Source: Litorimonas sp947503715
GTDB lineage: Bacteria; Pseudomonadota; Alphaproteobacteria; Caulobacterales; Maricaulaceae
Assembly (NCBI RefSeq): GCF_050271975.1
Contig: NZ_CP189850.1
Location: forward strand, 1,922,001 to 1,986,000
DNA length: 64,000 nt
Direction: 5' to 3'
The position numbers and the translations under genes were made by a program. The notes below the pieces were generated by a model. That model did not search any database. It was given only the letters and a program-made list of their open reading frames with translations, and had not been told where the DNA came from. Shown here in pieces: positions 1 to 10,940 of this stretch. Positions within the stretch are counted from its first letter, which is position 1. Each line of letters starts with the position of its first letter.

Positions 1-1953
<1,953 letters not shown>

Positions 1954-2071
1954 GGGGAAGGGTCTCGGTTCTTAACAGGTTATCTACGCGCGGGCGTGGA
2001 CTTAGGGGGCTGTCACAATCAAAACAAGTCAGACTCAGCCGCCCTCTTGCAGTGATAAGGTGGAGTGGCTA

Positions 2072-2086
2072 GAACATAATGAGAAC
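2072..2086. promoter_or_regulatory. LexA/SOS operator of the alphaproteobacterial type
   Basis: GAAC at 2072-2075 and GAAC at 2083-2086 are separated by exactly seven bases, which is the known alphaproteobacterial LexA box (GTTC-N7-GTTC on the other strand). It lies in the uvrA/ssb divergent intergenic region, 22 bp before the ssb start; both genes are classic SOS members in this class. Its position argues against the longer ssb ORF beginning at 2060. Confidence 0.85.
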
Positions 2087-2107
2087 AAAAATACAATAGG
2101 TGGTATG

Positions 2108-2653
2108 ATGGCAGGTTCAGTCAATAAGGTAATCCTCGTCGGGAATGTCGGAAACGATCCGGAAGTCCGCACATTCGGTAATGGCGGGAAGGTCGCGAAT
2201 ATCAGTCTCGCCACGTCCGAGAACTGGCGTGATAAGCAAAGTGGTGAACGTCGCGAGAAAACGGAATGGCACCGTGTTGCCATTTTCGGTGAAGGTCTTG
2301 TGGGTGTCGTTGAGCGCTACGTTAAAAAAGGCTCCAAGCTCTATATCGAAGGCAAGCTGCAAACGCGTAAGTGGCAAGACCGCGACGGCAATGATAAATA
2401 CACAACGGAAATTGTCCTTCAGGGGCCGGGCAGCAATATGACTATGCTAGACAGCGCCGGCAGCCAAGGTGGTGGCGGCGGAAATGTCGGCTATGGCGGC
2501 GGAGGCGGTGGACGTTCCGGTGGCGGTGGTGGCGGAGGCTACAACCAGGACCGTGGTGGTTACGGCAATATGGATCAGGGCGGTTCGCGCAGTGCGTCCT
2601 CGCAAGAGGGTCCTAAACAGGACTTCGATCTGGACGATGAAATTCCGTTTTAG
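2108..2653 (+). CDS. ssb: Single-stranded DNA-binding protein
   Basis: Cytoplasmic ssDNA-binding protein for replication, recombination and repair. The OB fold begins at SVNKVILVGNVG, with the conserved WHRV segment near residue 55. A long glycine-rich linker (about residues 122-160) leads to the acidic protein-interaction tip DDEIPF. I chose ATG 2108 (MAGSVNK; ATG 2105 is adjacent) because an AGG-containing Shine-Dalgarno precedes it and because the SOS operator sits inside the longer ORF that starts at 2060. Length is 181 residues, normal for bacterial SSB. Transcription is probably LexA-controlled together with uvrA. Confidence 0.97.
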   Translation: MAGSVNKVILVGNVGNDPEVRTFGNGGKVANISLATSENWRDKQSGERREKTEWHRVAIFGEGLVGVVERYVKKGSKLYIEGKLQTRKWQDRDGNDKYTTEIVLQGPGSNMTMLDSAGSQGGGGGNVGYGGGGGGRSGGGGGGGYNQDRGGYGNMDQGGSRSASSQEGPKQDFDLDDEIPF

Positions 2654-2712
2654 GCGCTAATTGTCCCTTTTTGCGTAAGTCTGCTATAGGCCTCCCATTA
2701 TAGGAGGATAAT

Positions 2713-3075
2713 ATGGCGGTTCAGGGTAAATACGTGGACGGCTTTTTGCTGGCCGTTCCTAATGATAAAAAGACTGAATATATTGAGCAAGCCGAGACCT
2801 TCGCGCGAGTCATGCGAAAATACGGCTTGTTAGAATATGTTGAAAGCTGGGGTGATGATTTGCCCGAGGGTAAAGTCAACTCATTCCATACCGCCGTTAT
2901 TCGAAAAGATAACGAAAATGTCGTGTTTTCCTTCTGTACATGGCCGGATAAAGAAACGCGAGACAAAGGCTGGGAAGAGGCCATGAAGGATCCGGAACTG
3001 CAAATGGATCCTGAGGACATGCCGTGGGATGGAAAGCGGATGATTTGGGGCGGCTTTAAAAAAATTGTTGGTTAG
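2713..3075 (+). CDS. DUF1428 (YbaA-like) family protein
   Basis: A 120-residue soluble protein matching the DUF1428 pattern: KYVDGFLLAVP at the N-terminus, a central YVESWGDDLPEGKV block, and the closing MPWDGKRMIWGGF motif. The fold is a ferredoxin-like (dimeric alpha/beta barrel-like) one in relatives; no biochemical role is established. A TAGGAGG Shine-Dalgarno precedes ATG 2713. It sits alone between ssb and the RnfD-like gene, and I see nothing that links it to either. Confidence 0.88.
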   Translation: MAVQGKYVDGFLLAVPNDKKTEYIEQAETFARVMRKYGLLEYVESWGDDLPEGKVNSFHTAVIRKDNENVVFSFCTWPDKETRDKGWEEAMKDPELQMDPEDMPWDGKRMIWGGFKKIVG

Positions 3076-3179
3076 CTCTCTTTCTCATCTAACCCATTTG
3101 TAACGCAAAACCCTACCTGCGCCCTATTGTCGCCATATCTTCCTCTTCTATAGTTACACTGTAACACAAAGGGGTGGCT

Positions 3180-4031
3180 GTGACGGCTTCACGTATTCTC
3201 AAATTCCTCTGGGCGGACCCGCGCCACTATCAGATTGGCGTCTTGGGTACGCTCATCCTGCTCGGCGCATCGCATTTTGCTTTTCATTTGCCGTGGTGGC
3301 ATGCCGTTGGATGTGTCGGCGCGACGCTGGGCACACAGGCGCTCGCAGATCGCGCAATTGGCCGGCCTTTTGATCCGCGTAGTCCGTTAATCTCAGCCTT
3401 TTCTCTGACGCTTCTGCTCCGCACCGGCTCAATCACGCTCTCCATCGCGGCGGGTATCATTGCAGTCCTCTCAAAATACCTCATTCGCTGGCAGGGAAAG
3501 CACATCTTCAATCCTGCCAATTTCGGACTCGTGATTGTCTCGCTCCTCTTTGGTGCAGCTTGGATTTCACCGCGGCAGTGGGGGCAGGCGACTTTATTTG
3601 CGCTGCTCTTGCTCGCACTGGGCGGTGTTGTGACGGGCAAGGCGAAGCGCTGGGATGTGTCGATTGCCTTGCTTGTTTTCTACGCCTCGCTCGTCCTTGG
3701 ACGCGCGCTCTGGCTCGGCGACCCTCTCGCGATTCCCATCCATCAAATGCAATCGGGTGCGCTGCTCATCTTTGCGTTTTTCATGATTTCTGACCCGAAG
3801 ACGACGCCGGATTCGCGGGCGGGGCGTGTGCTTTTTGCCGCGATGGTCGCGACGCTGGGTTTTATCATTCAATTCCACTTGTTCAACGCGGCAGGCATTA
3901 TTCTCGCGCTCATTCTCTGTGCGCCGACCGTGCCGTTGATTGACCGTTTTCTTCCCGCTGGCCGCTATCATTGGCCAACGACCCTCTCCCTGAAAGGAGC
4001 TTCCCATGAAACTCTCACACCTGCTGAGTAG
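3180..4031 (+). CDS. Orphan RnfD/NqrB-family membrane protein
   Basis: About 283 residues with roughly eight to ten hydrophobic segments, matching the NQR2/RnfD/RnfE family. Family landmarks are KHIFNPANFGLV in the middle and SGALLIFAFFMISDPKTTP near residue 200. In true RnfD/NqrB the corresponding SGAT threonine carries covalent FMN; here that position is Leu, so covalent flavinylation there is unlikely. No other rnf or nqr gene is present. GTG 3180 is preferred over in-frame GTG 3174 because AAAGGGG lies five bases upstream. It overlaps the next gene by 26 bp, so the two are translationally coupled. Role unknown; a redox or transport role tied to the DUF2330 partner is inference. Confidence 0.8.
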   Translation: MTASRILKFLWADPRHYQIGVLGTLILLGASHFAFHLPWWHAVGCVGATLGTQALADRAIGRPFDPRSPLISAFSLTLLLRTGSITLSIAAGIIAVLSKYLIRWQGKHIFNPANFGLVIVSLLFGAAWISPRQWGQATLFALLLLALGGVVTGKAKRWDVSIALLVFYASLVLGRALWLGDPLAIPIHQMQSGALLIFAFFMISDPKTTPDSRAGRVLFAAMVATLGFIIQFHLFNAAGIILALILCAPTVPLIDRFLPAGRYHWPTTLSLKGASHETLTPAE

Positions 4032-5379
4032 CGCCCTCGCATTCGGCGTTCTGACCACCGCCACATCGGCGCAGGCCTTTTGTGGCTTCTATGTCGCGAA
4101 GGCCGGGACGGACCTGTTCAATCAATCGTCCAAAGTCGCGCTGATGCGGGACGGCGACCGTACGGTCATAACGATGGCCAATGATTATCAGGGTGACCTG
4201 ACCGAATTTGCGATGGTCATTCCCGTGCCGACCGCGATTAAACGGGAGCAGGTTCATATTAGTAATCCGGCGATCCTGAAACATTTGGATGCCTATACCG
4301 CGCCGAGATTGGTGGAGTATTTTGATGATAATCCTTGCGATCAAAGACTGATATTGGAGTTTCAACGCGGTGCCGTCAACGATGTGGTCGTTACCACAGG
4401 TACGCGTAGTAGAGCCAAATCCCTCGGCGTGACGATTGAAGATGAATTCACCGTTGGGGAATATGACATTCAACTCCTCTCTGCCGAGCAATCGGATGGG
4501 CTGATGACCTATCTTGACGAAAACGGCTATCAGGTGCCGGACGGGGCCGGGCGTATCCTTGGCTCCTACATCAAACAGGATATGAAATTCTTCGTCGCCA
4601 AAGTAAATTTGGAGGAGCAATCCCAGACCGGAAATGAATATCTCCGTCCCATAGCCGTCGCGTTTGAGTCGCCGAAATTCATGCTCCCTATCCGTCTCGG
4701 CACGTTAAATGCGCGGGGAGAGCAAGACTTGTTCGTCTATGCGCTGACCCGTGACGGGCAAGTTGAGACAACCAATTACCGAACACAGAAAATCCCAACG
4801 GGGCAGGAGCTTCCTGTTTATATCAAAGATGAATTTCCGGACTTCTATAAGAGCATGTATAAGACCGCCGCCAAACGTGAGGGCGGGCACGGCGTATTCA
4901 TGGAATATGCGTGGGACATGAATTGGTGCGACCCCTGCGCCGCAGACCCGCTCTCGCCTGAAGAGTTACAGGAACTGGGCGTGTTCTGGCAGGCCAGCAA
5001 TCAATCGCCCCGTCGCGGCGGGAAATCGCTCGCGCGGGATGTTTTCGTGACCCGTTTACATGTGCGCTATGATGCGAAGAGTTTCCCCGAGGACCTGAAA
5101 TTTAAAACGACCGGCAACCGTCAGAACTTCCAAGGCCGCTACGTCCTCCGCCACGCTTATGAGGGCGAGATGAAATGCGAGGCCGCGAAAGACTACAAGG
5201 TCGCGGTTAATAAGCGGAAAGACGAAGAAGTGAAGGTCCTCGCCAATCTGACCGGATGGGATCGGAAAGATATCTGGAAAGATATTGAGGACGCGGGAGT
5301 CGGGACCAAATTCGAAATTCGCGATGATAAAGAAGATCGCGGACCGACATGGTGGAAGAGTATTTGGGACGACGAGTAA
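4006..5379 (+). CDS. Secreted DUF2330 protein
   Basis: 457 residues with a Sec signal peptide (MKLSHLLSSALAFGVLTTAT, cleavage likely after AQA before FCG). The mature start FCGFYV and the following KVALMRDGDRTVITMANDY and EFAMVIPVP blocks are characteristic of DUF2330. Several cysteines (CDQR, WCDPCAAD, KCEAAK) may pair in the periplasm. A strong AAAGGAG precedes ATG 4006, located inside the end of the RnfD-like gene. DUF2330 next to an orphan RnfD-like protein suggests a membrane/periplasm pair of unknown function. A strong hairpin follows the gene. Confidence 0.85.
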   Translation: MKLSHLLSSALAFGVLTTATSAQAFCGFYVAKAGTDLFNQSSKVALMRDGDRTVITMANDYQGDLTEFAMVIPVPTAIKREQVHISNPAILKHLDAYTAPRLVEYFDDNPCDQRLILEFQRGAVNDVVVTTGTRSRAKSLGVTIEDEFTVGEYDIQLLSAEQSDGLMTYLDENGYQVPDGAGRILGSYIKQDMKFFVAKVNLEEQSQTGNEYLRPIAVAFESPKFMLPIRLGTLNARGEQDLFVYALTRDGQVETTNYRTQKIPTGQELPVYIKDEFPDFYKSMYKTAAKREGGHGVFMEYAWDMNWCDPCAADPLSPEELQELGVFWQASNQSPRRGGKSLARDVFVTRLHVRYDAKSFPEDLKFKTTGNRQNFQGRYVLRHAYEGEMKCEAAKDYKVAVNKRKDEEVKVLANLTGWDRKDIWKDIEDAGVGTKFEIRDDKEDRGPTWWKSIWDDE

Positions 5380-5424
5380 TTCCTAGTGTATCAAATTAAC
5401 CCTCTGAGCCGGTTGTAGATAGCA

Positions 5425-5452
5425 CCGAAGGGCAAAGCCCTTCGGTTCCTTT
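5425..5452 (+). terminator. Intrinsic terminator after the DUF2330 gene
   Basis: Perfect 9-bp stem CCGAAGGGC (5425-5433), AAA loop, GCCCTTCGG (5437-5445), followed by TTCCTTT. It lies between convergent DUF2330 and sodC genes and could serve both, although the T-rich tail is on the + strand. Confidence 0.75.
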
Positions 5453-5480
5453 GCATTAGATTGACAATCAAATGCTTGCG

Positions 5481-6017
5481 TCAACCAGCAGGAATAACCG
5501 CACAAGCAATACGTGGTCCTGCTGCACCGCTGGGCTGGCTTTCATAATCATCGGCTTTCGCATGGATGATGAGGGCGGAGCCGTCTGCGTCCATCAGGGC
5601 GGGCAGACCGTTTGTGCCGCGGAGGGAGACTTTCTCATTCTCTATTTCGAACGACCCGGTTCCGTCTTGGTCGATTTCGATATTCATCATATCGCCCGCA
5701 TGTGGCCCGTCTTCGACTTGACCGTGTGCGACATTGGCGGGGTTAAAGTGCCCGCCGGCGCTCGTGTAATCCGGTGCGACACATTTCCCCGTTTCGTGGA
5801 TATGCATGGCGCTGATACCGGGCTCCAACCCCATAACCTGAACATCTAACTCTACGCCATCCGCACCATCGTCTTCGATCTCCAATGTTCCGATTTTGAC
5901 GCCTGACGTATTCATAATGTCGACTGTCATCGTCTCTTCAGGGGCATCAGTTCCGCCGCAAGCGACAAGCAGAAGTGAAGCGGTGGCGAGCATTGAAATC
6001 ATTGGTAATTTTGACAT
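5481..6017 (-). CDS. sodC: Cu/Zn superoxide dismutase, lipoprotein
   Basis: Periplasmic superoxide dismutation. 178 residues from ATG 6017, preceded by GGAGAGA; a longer in-frame ORF runs into gyrA and is rejected. The lipobox LLVAC puts the lipidated Cys at 20. Metal-site motifs are present: AMHIHETGKC, GGHFNP, the HG and HAGDM ligand block, and SALIIHAKADDY with PSGAAGPRIAC at the end, where the arginine guides superoxide. Two cysteines (GKC and RIAC) match the usual intramolecular disulphide. Lipid anchoring suggests an envelope-attached enzyme. Confidence 0.95.
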   Translation of the reverse strand: MSKLPMISMLATASLLLVACGGTDAPEETMTVDIMNTSGVKIGTLEIEDDGADGVELDVQVMGLEPGISAMHIHETGKCVAPDYTSAGGHFNPANVAHGQVEDGPHAGDMMNIEIDQDGTGSFEIENEKVSLRGTNGLPALMDADGSALIIHAKADDYESQPSGAAGPRIACAVIPAG

Positions 6018-6113
6018 GGGGTCTCTCCATAAATTTGGGCGTCTGGTTTGAATACGTGGCGGCAAGGTGCTAGGTTCCACGAAATAATTCAACCCTGCCG
6101 AATCGAGTGCTGA

Positions 6114-8876
6114 ATGGTCGACGAAACCGACATCCCCGAAGACGAAAATGGAGGCCCTAATCCGCCTCTGGAAGACGGGGTGACGCCGATCACGATCGAG
6201 GAGGAGATGAAACGCTCCTATCTCGATTACGCGATGAGTGTGATTGTCAGTCGCGCTATTCCGGACGTGCGTGACGGGTTGAAACCCGTGCATCGTCGCA
6301 TTCTCTATTCGATGCATGAGAACGGATTTACGCGGGAGAAAGCCTACCGTAAATCCGCGCGGGTTGTGGGTGATGTGATAGGTAAATACCATCCGCATGG
6401 CGATACGGCCGTCTATGACGCGCTGGTCCGCATGGCGCAGGATTTCTCCATGCGTCTGCCATTGCTGGATGGGCAGGGGAACTTTGGCTCGGTGGACGGA
6501 GATCCGCCCGCCGCGATGCGATATACAGAAGTCCGGATGGACCGCCCTGCGGCGTCTCTGCTTGCGGATATTGAGAAGAATACGGTCAATTTTCAGGATA
6601 ATTACGATTCATCCGAACAAGAACCTGTCGTTTTGCCTGCAAGGTTTCCGAACATCCTCGTCAATGGCGCGGGCGGTATTGCTGTGGGTATGGCGACAAA
6701 CATTGCGCCGCATAATCTTGGCGAGGTGATTGAGGCGACACTGGCTCTGATGGAAAATGGCCAGCTCTCTGATGATGAATTATTGGAGATTATCCCCGGA
6801 CCTGACTTCCCAACGGGTGGTCAGATCATGGGTCGGTCGGGTGCAAAACAGGGCGTCTTAACGGGCCGAGGCTCTGTCACAGTTCGTGCGGTCACCGCGA
6901 TTGAGGAAATCCGCAAGGACCGTTTCGCGATTGTCGCGACGGAATTGCCTTATCAGGTCAATAAGGCGAACCTGCAAAAAAAGATCGTGGCCTTGGTCAA
7001 TGATAAGAAGATCGAAGGCGTCTCCGGTGTCCGCGATGAATCTGACCGTGTCGGCATGCGCCTCGTCGTCGAGCTCAAGCGCGACGCCGTACCGGAAGTC
7101 GTGCTGAACCAACTCTTCCGCTACACACCGATGCAGCAGAATTTCAGCTCCAACATGCTCGCCCTGAATGGTGGTAAGCCGGAACAGATGAATGTCCGCG
7201 ATATGCTGGAAGCGTTTCTAAGCTTCCGTGAGGACGTTATTGCGCGGCGGACGAAGTTCGACCTCGCCAAAGCCCGCGACCGCGCCCACATCCTTGTGGG
7301 CCTCGCCACGGCTGTTGCGAATATTGACGAAATTATTCGGATCATCCGGTCCTCCGCCAATCCAAAAGATGCGCGGGAAAACCTCCTCGCGCGGACATGG
7401 CCCGCCAAAGGTATGGGGGCGCTGATCAAATTGATCGCCGACCCACGCTCCAAATTGCTGGATGATGGCAATATCCAACTGACCGAAGAACAGGCAAAAG
7501 CCATTCTCGATCTGCGCCTCGTCAAGCTTACCGCACTCGGTATGGACGAAATTACAGAAGAAGCCGAGAAGCTTGCCGCGACCATCACCGACCTGCTCGA
7601 TATCCTGCGCAGCCGCGCCCGCGTTCAGGCGATCATCTCGGAAGAACTCTCTGAAATCAAAGAGAAATATGCAACGCCGCGTCGCTCTGAATTCGTCGCG
7701 GGTGGGCTCGACTTCGAAGATGAAGACCTCATCGCCGTCGAAGATATGGTCGTCACAGTCACCGCGGCTGGGTATGTCAAACGGACGCCACTTGACACTT
7801 ATCGTGCGCAACGCCGAGGCGGTAAAGGCCGCTCCGGCATGTCCATGAAGGACGAGGATTACGTTACAACCGTCTTCGTTGCGACAACTCACACGCCGGT
7901 TTTGTTCTTCTCCTCGACAGGCATGGCGTATAAACTCAAGGTTTGGAAACTCCCACCTGGTGGGCCGAATACACGCGGTAAAGCGCTCGTTAATCTGCTG
8001 CCACTCAGCCAAGACGAAAAGATCAATTCGATCATGGCGCTGCCCGAGAATGAGGAAGACTGGGCGGATATGGATATCCTCTTCGCCTCCCGCTCCGGCG
8101 GTGTGCGGCGGAACAGCCTGTCTGATTTCACCCGCGTCAACCGTAACGGCAAGATTGCGATGAAGCCGGATGAGGGTGATGGCATTGTCGATGTCCGTAT
8201 TTGTTCCGAAGATGATGATGCCATGCTGACGACGGCCAATGGTAAATCCATTCGCTTCCGCACGACGGATATTCGTCGCTTTGTCGGTCGGACATCGTCG
8301 GGCGTGCGCGGTATTAAACTCGCAGATGGCGATGAAGTCATCTCCATGGCCATTCTGCGTCACGTTGATATCGAAACTGATGAAGCCCGCGCCTACATGA
8401 AACATGCCAATGCGACGCGCCGCGCGCTGGGGGATGAGACAGATGACGAGGCGGATGATCTCGAAGTCCAAACCTCGCTTGATGATGCACGCCTCGAATT
8501 CCTGCAGGCCAATGAACAATTCGTCCTGACCCTTGCCGATGATGGTCTGGGCAAGCGTAGTTCGTCTTATGATTATCGCTGCATGAATCGCGGCGGGCAG
8601 GGCGTGACCGCGCAAAATCTGGACCGTGGCAAAAAATCAGACGACGCCAAACTCGTCCGTTCGATGGGCATCGAGGAAGACAACCAGCTCATGATCGTCA
8701 CCGATGGCGGTCAGCTCATCCGATGCCCCGTCCGCAACATCTCCATCGTCTCTCGCAGTGCGCGCGGCGTCACCGTCATCCGCGTCAAGGATGAGGAGCG
8801 CGTCGTGTCTGTCGAGCGGATTGAAGAGACGGAAGGTGAAGACGATTTCAGGTCCGAAAGTGAAATTGACATTTAA
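6114..8876 (+). CDS. gyrA: DNA gyrase subunit A
   Basis: Type II topoisomerase breakage-reunion subunit, 920 residues. The catalytic tyrosine is Tyr137 in AAMRYTEV. The quinolone-determining region reads HPHGDTAVYDALVRMAQ, with Thr98 and Asp102 at the positions of E. coli Ser83 and Asp87. The GyrA box QRRGGKG opens the C-terminal beta-pinwheel, which holds repeated blade motifs and carries an acidic insert (DETDDEADD) near residue 778. ATG 6114 diverges from sodC with about 96 bp between the start codons. No strong Shine-Dalgarno is seen. Confidence 0.98.
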   Translation: MVDETDIPEDENGGPNPPLEDGVTPITIEEEMKRSYLDYAMSVIVSRAIPDVRDGLKPVHRRILYSMHENGFTREKAYRKSARVVGDVIGKYHPHGDTAVYDALVRMAQDFSMRLPLLDGQGNFGSVDGDPPAAMRYTEVRMDRPAASLLADIEKNTVNFQDNYDSSEQEPVVLPARFPNILVNGAGGIAVGMATNIAPHNLGEVIEATLALMENGQLSDDELLEIIPGPDFPTGGQIMGRSGAKQGVLTGRGSVTVRAVTAIEEIRKDRFAIVATELPYQVNKANLQKKIVALVNDKKIEGVSGVRDESDRVGMRLVVELKRDAVPEVVLNQLFRYTPMQQNFSSNMLALNGGKPEQMNVRDMLEAFLSFREDVIARRTKFDLAKARDRAHILVGLATAVANIDEIIRIIRSSANPKDARENLLARTWPAKGMGALIKLIADPRSKLLDDGNIQLTEEQAKAILDLRLVKLTALGMDEITEEAEKLAATITDLLDILRSRARVQAIISEELSEIKEKYATPRRSEFVAGGLDFEDEDLIAVEDMVVTVTAAGYVKRTPLDTYRAQRRGGKGRSGMSMKDEDYVTTVFVATTHTPVLFFSSTGMAYKLKVWKLPPGGPNTRGKALVNLLPLSQDEKINSIMALPENEEDWADMDILFASRSGGVRRNSLSDFTRVNRNGKIAMKPDEGDGIVDVRICSEDDDAMLTTANGKSIRFRTTDIRRFVGRTSSGVRGIKLADGDEVISMAILRHVDIETDEARAYMKHANATRRALGDETDDEADDLEVQTSLDDARLEFLQANEQFVLTLADDGLGKRSSSYDYRCMNRGGQGVTAQNLDRGKKSDDAKLVRSMGIEEDNQLMIVTDGGQLIRCPVRNISIVSRSARGVTVIRVKDEERVVSVERIEETEGEDDFRSESEIDI

Positions 8877-8925
8877 TTTTGGGATTTGTTTGTTGAGGCC
8901 TCTATCAGTAAATTTAAGTTTCAAT

Positions 8926-8955
8926 CAAATCTTTTAACCCCGGTTAAAAGATTTG
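8926..8955. repeat. Perfect 14-bp inverted repeat downstream of gyrA
   Basis: CAAATCTTTTAACC (8926-8939), two-base centre CC, then GGTTAAAAGATTTG (8942-8955). The match is perfect, but there is no T tract after it on either side. It may be the gyrA 3' hairpin or an operator for the autotransporter gene 150 bp downstream; the sequence does not decide. Confidence 0.6.
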
Positions 8956-9101
8956 AAGATATTCGTCTTAAATAAAGAAATTATTGAGTTTTTCCTTGCT
9001 TTTCTATCAATAGGTGTGGTTCCCTAAACTGGGATTTGTGGCTGTGTGTGATTTTGCGTGTGGTTTTGTTGTCCCTAACAACTACTTTTGGGAGATCAAA
9101 C

Positions 9102-10916
9102 TTGACTCAATCATCATTTAAAAAACTTCTTTTCACATCAGCTGTGACATTTGCTGTGACAGGTTTTACTGTAAATTCGGCCTTTGCGCAGGTCGGGATG
9201 GCAGGACCTGATTCAATAGCAATCGGTAACAACTCGTCGGCACCGGCCGCTGTTGCAACGGCTGTTGGTAACGATGCCGAAGCGACGTCCAACCAGGCCT
9301 CTGCCTACGGTCACAGTTCTGAAGCGTCAGGATTTGCTTCGACGTCTATCGGTGCAAACTCGGAAGCTACGGATAGCCGTGCCACAGCTGTCGGCAGTAT
9401 TGCCCGGGCAAACGGCGTTGATGCCACAGCAATTGGATCATTAGCGAGTGCTGAGGGGGCATCCACAACGTCCGTAGGTGGCCAGAGCCGGGCCAATGGA
9501 GCCGGAACAACAGCCGTAGGTTGGCGTTCACGCGCATTGGCGGAGCGGGCACAGGCTTTTGGTCATCTTGCGAGAGCAGAAGGCGTTCGTTCATTAGCTG
9601 TCGGCGAAGAAGCTGTTGCAGAAGGACAGGAGTCAATTGCACAGGGTAACCAGTCAACGGCATCCGGTGTTGACGCTATCGCCATTGGTACACAGGCTGT
9701 TGCAAATGGTAATTCTACAACTGTCGTCGGCGGTGAGGCCAACGCAGAAGGTCCTGGTGCGTCCGCCATTGGTTGGCGTTCAAATGCAAGTGCGGAGCGC
9801 GCACAGGCGTTTGGTCACTTGGCCAATGCGACTGGTGTACGTTCACTTGCAGTCGGCGAAGCCGCGCAATCCTCAGGTACAAATTCTACGGCAGTTGGTA
9901 ACGAGTCTAATGCTTCTGGCGCTGTTTCGTCTGCATTTGGCAATAATGCCAATGCTTCCGGAAATCAGTCTTCAGCTTTCGGACATAACTCGGATGCTTC
10001 AGGGTTTGCTTCAACGTCCATTGGCGCAAATTCCGAGGCTGCTGGCGAAAGAGGAGCTTCGTTAGGCAGCCTTGCCCGCGCAAACGGTACTGATGCGGTT
10101 GCTATCGGGTCCCTTGCCGCTGCTGAAGGTACATCTACGACCTCAATTGGTGGACAAAGTCGTGCCCGCGACGCAGGGTCCACAGCCGTCGGTTGGCGTT
10201 CACGCGCACTGGCGGAGCGGGCGCAGGCTTTTGGTCATCTTGCGAACGCTTCCGGCGTGCGTTCTTTGGCTGTCGGTGAAGCTGCAGATGCGTCCGGTGC
10301 GGGTTCAATCGCACTTGGTAATCAATCTTCTGCCAGCGGCGAGGGTTCAATTGCCATTGGTGACGGTGTCGTCGCGACCGAAGACGGTCAGGTTGCCATT
10401 GGCGGCGAGTCCGCAACTTACCGTTTGTCCGGGTTGAATTCCGAGCAATCCTCTGCATCGCAAAGCGGTGAGATTGGTGTCGTTACAACTGATCGCCAAG
10501 GTAATCTGTCAACCGATTACTCCCTCTCAAATGCACTCGGTGCAAATACGGGACTTATTTCCCAGAACCAGGCAGCAATTGGATTGAACAGTGCCGCAAT
10601 CGGTCTGAACCGTGACGCAATTTTGTCGAATACAAACGCTATTTTGGCAAATACAGGTGCGATTGGCGTGAATGCTGATGCAATCAAGAAAAACACAAGC
10701 GGCATTGCTGCCGCGATCGCTCTGGACACGGCCTATGTACCTATGGGTCATACGTTTGCAGTGTCAGGGGGGCTTGGCATCTATGACAGCGAAGGCGCGA
10801 TCGCCGGGTCTGTTGCTTATCGTATCAGTGACAACGTCCAGTTTAACGGTGGTGTCACGACTGGTTTCGAAAATAGCGAGTTTGGTGGACGTGCTGGTTT
10901 TAATGCCAGCTGGTAA
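9102..10916 (+). CDS. YadA-like trimeric autotransporter adhesin
   Basis: About 604 residues. The start is taken as TTG 9102 because GGGAGA lies about six bases upstream and a clean signal peptide follows (TQSSFKKLLFTSAVTF..., cleaved after SAFAQ); an ATG at 9036 would add an implausible 22 residues. The passenger is a long left-handed beta-roll head of roughly 14-residue units (AIG/AVG/AFG...A.A.G), then a short helical stalk (GLNSAAIGLNRDAILSN...) and a YadA-type C-terminal anchor (AYVPMGHTFAVSGGLG... ending GRAGFNASW). Large head segments are duplicated in tandem. The likely role is surface adhesion or autoaggregation; the ligand is unknown. Confidence 0.88.
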   Translation: MTQSSFKKLLFTSAVTFAVTGFTVNSAFAQVGMAGPDSIAIGNNSSAPAAVATAVGNDAEATSNQASAYGHSSEASGFASTSIGANSEATDSRATAVGSIARANGVDATAIGSLASAEGASTTSVGGQSRANGAGTTAVGWRSRALAERAQAFGHLARAEGVRSLAVGEEAVAEGQESIAQGNQSTASGVDAIAIGTQAVANGNSTTVVGGEANAEGPGASAIGWRSNASAERAQAFGHLANATGVRSLAVGEAAQSSGTNSTAVGNESNASGAVSSAFGNNANASGNQSSAFGHNSDASGFASTSIGANSEAAGERGASLGSLARANGTDAVAIGSLAAAEGTSTTSIGGQSRARDAGSTAVGWRSRALAERAQAFGHLANASGVRSLAVGEAADASGAGSIALGNQSSASGEGSIAIGDGVVATEDGQVAIGGESATYRLSGLNSEQSSASQSGEIGVVTTDRQGNLSTDYSLSNALGANTGLISQNQAAIGLNSAAIGLNRDAILSNTNAILANTGAIGVNADAIKKNTSGIAAAIALDTAYVPMGHTFAVSGGLGIYDSEGAIAGSVAYRISDNVQFNGGVTTGFENSEFGGRAGFNASW

Positions 10917-10940
10917 TCGAACTGACTGATATAATCTGGA

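Noticed and set aside
5481..6398. Extended sodC ORF reaching into gyrA
   Set aside because: The lipoprotein signal and Shine-Dalgarno fix the start at 6017; the upstream part overlaps gyrA.
6387..6440. Quinolone-resistance allele in gyrA (Thr at the Ser83 position)
   Set aside because: Thr is a natural wild-type residue here in several bacteria and Asp at position 87 is kept, so resistance cannot be inferred.
7218..8615. 465-codon minus-strand ORF opposite gyrA
   Set aside because: It mirrors the conserved gyrA frame, has Ile/His-rich random composition and no family motif.
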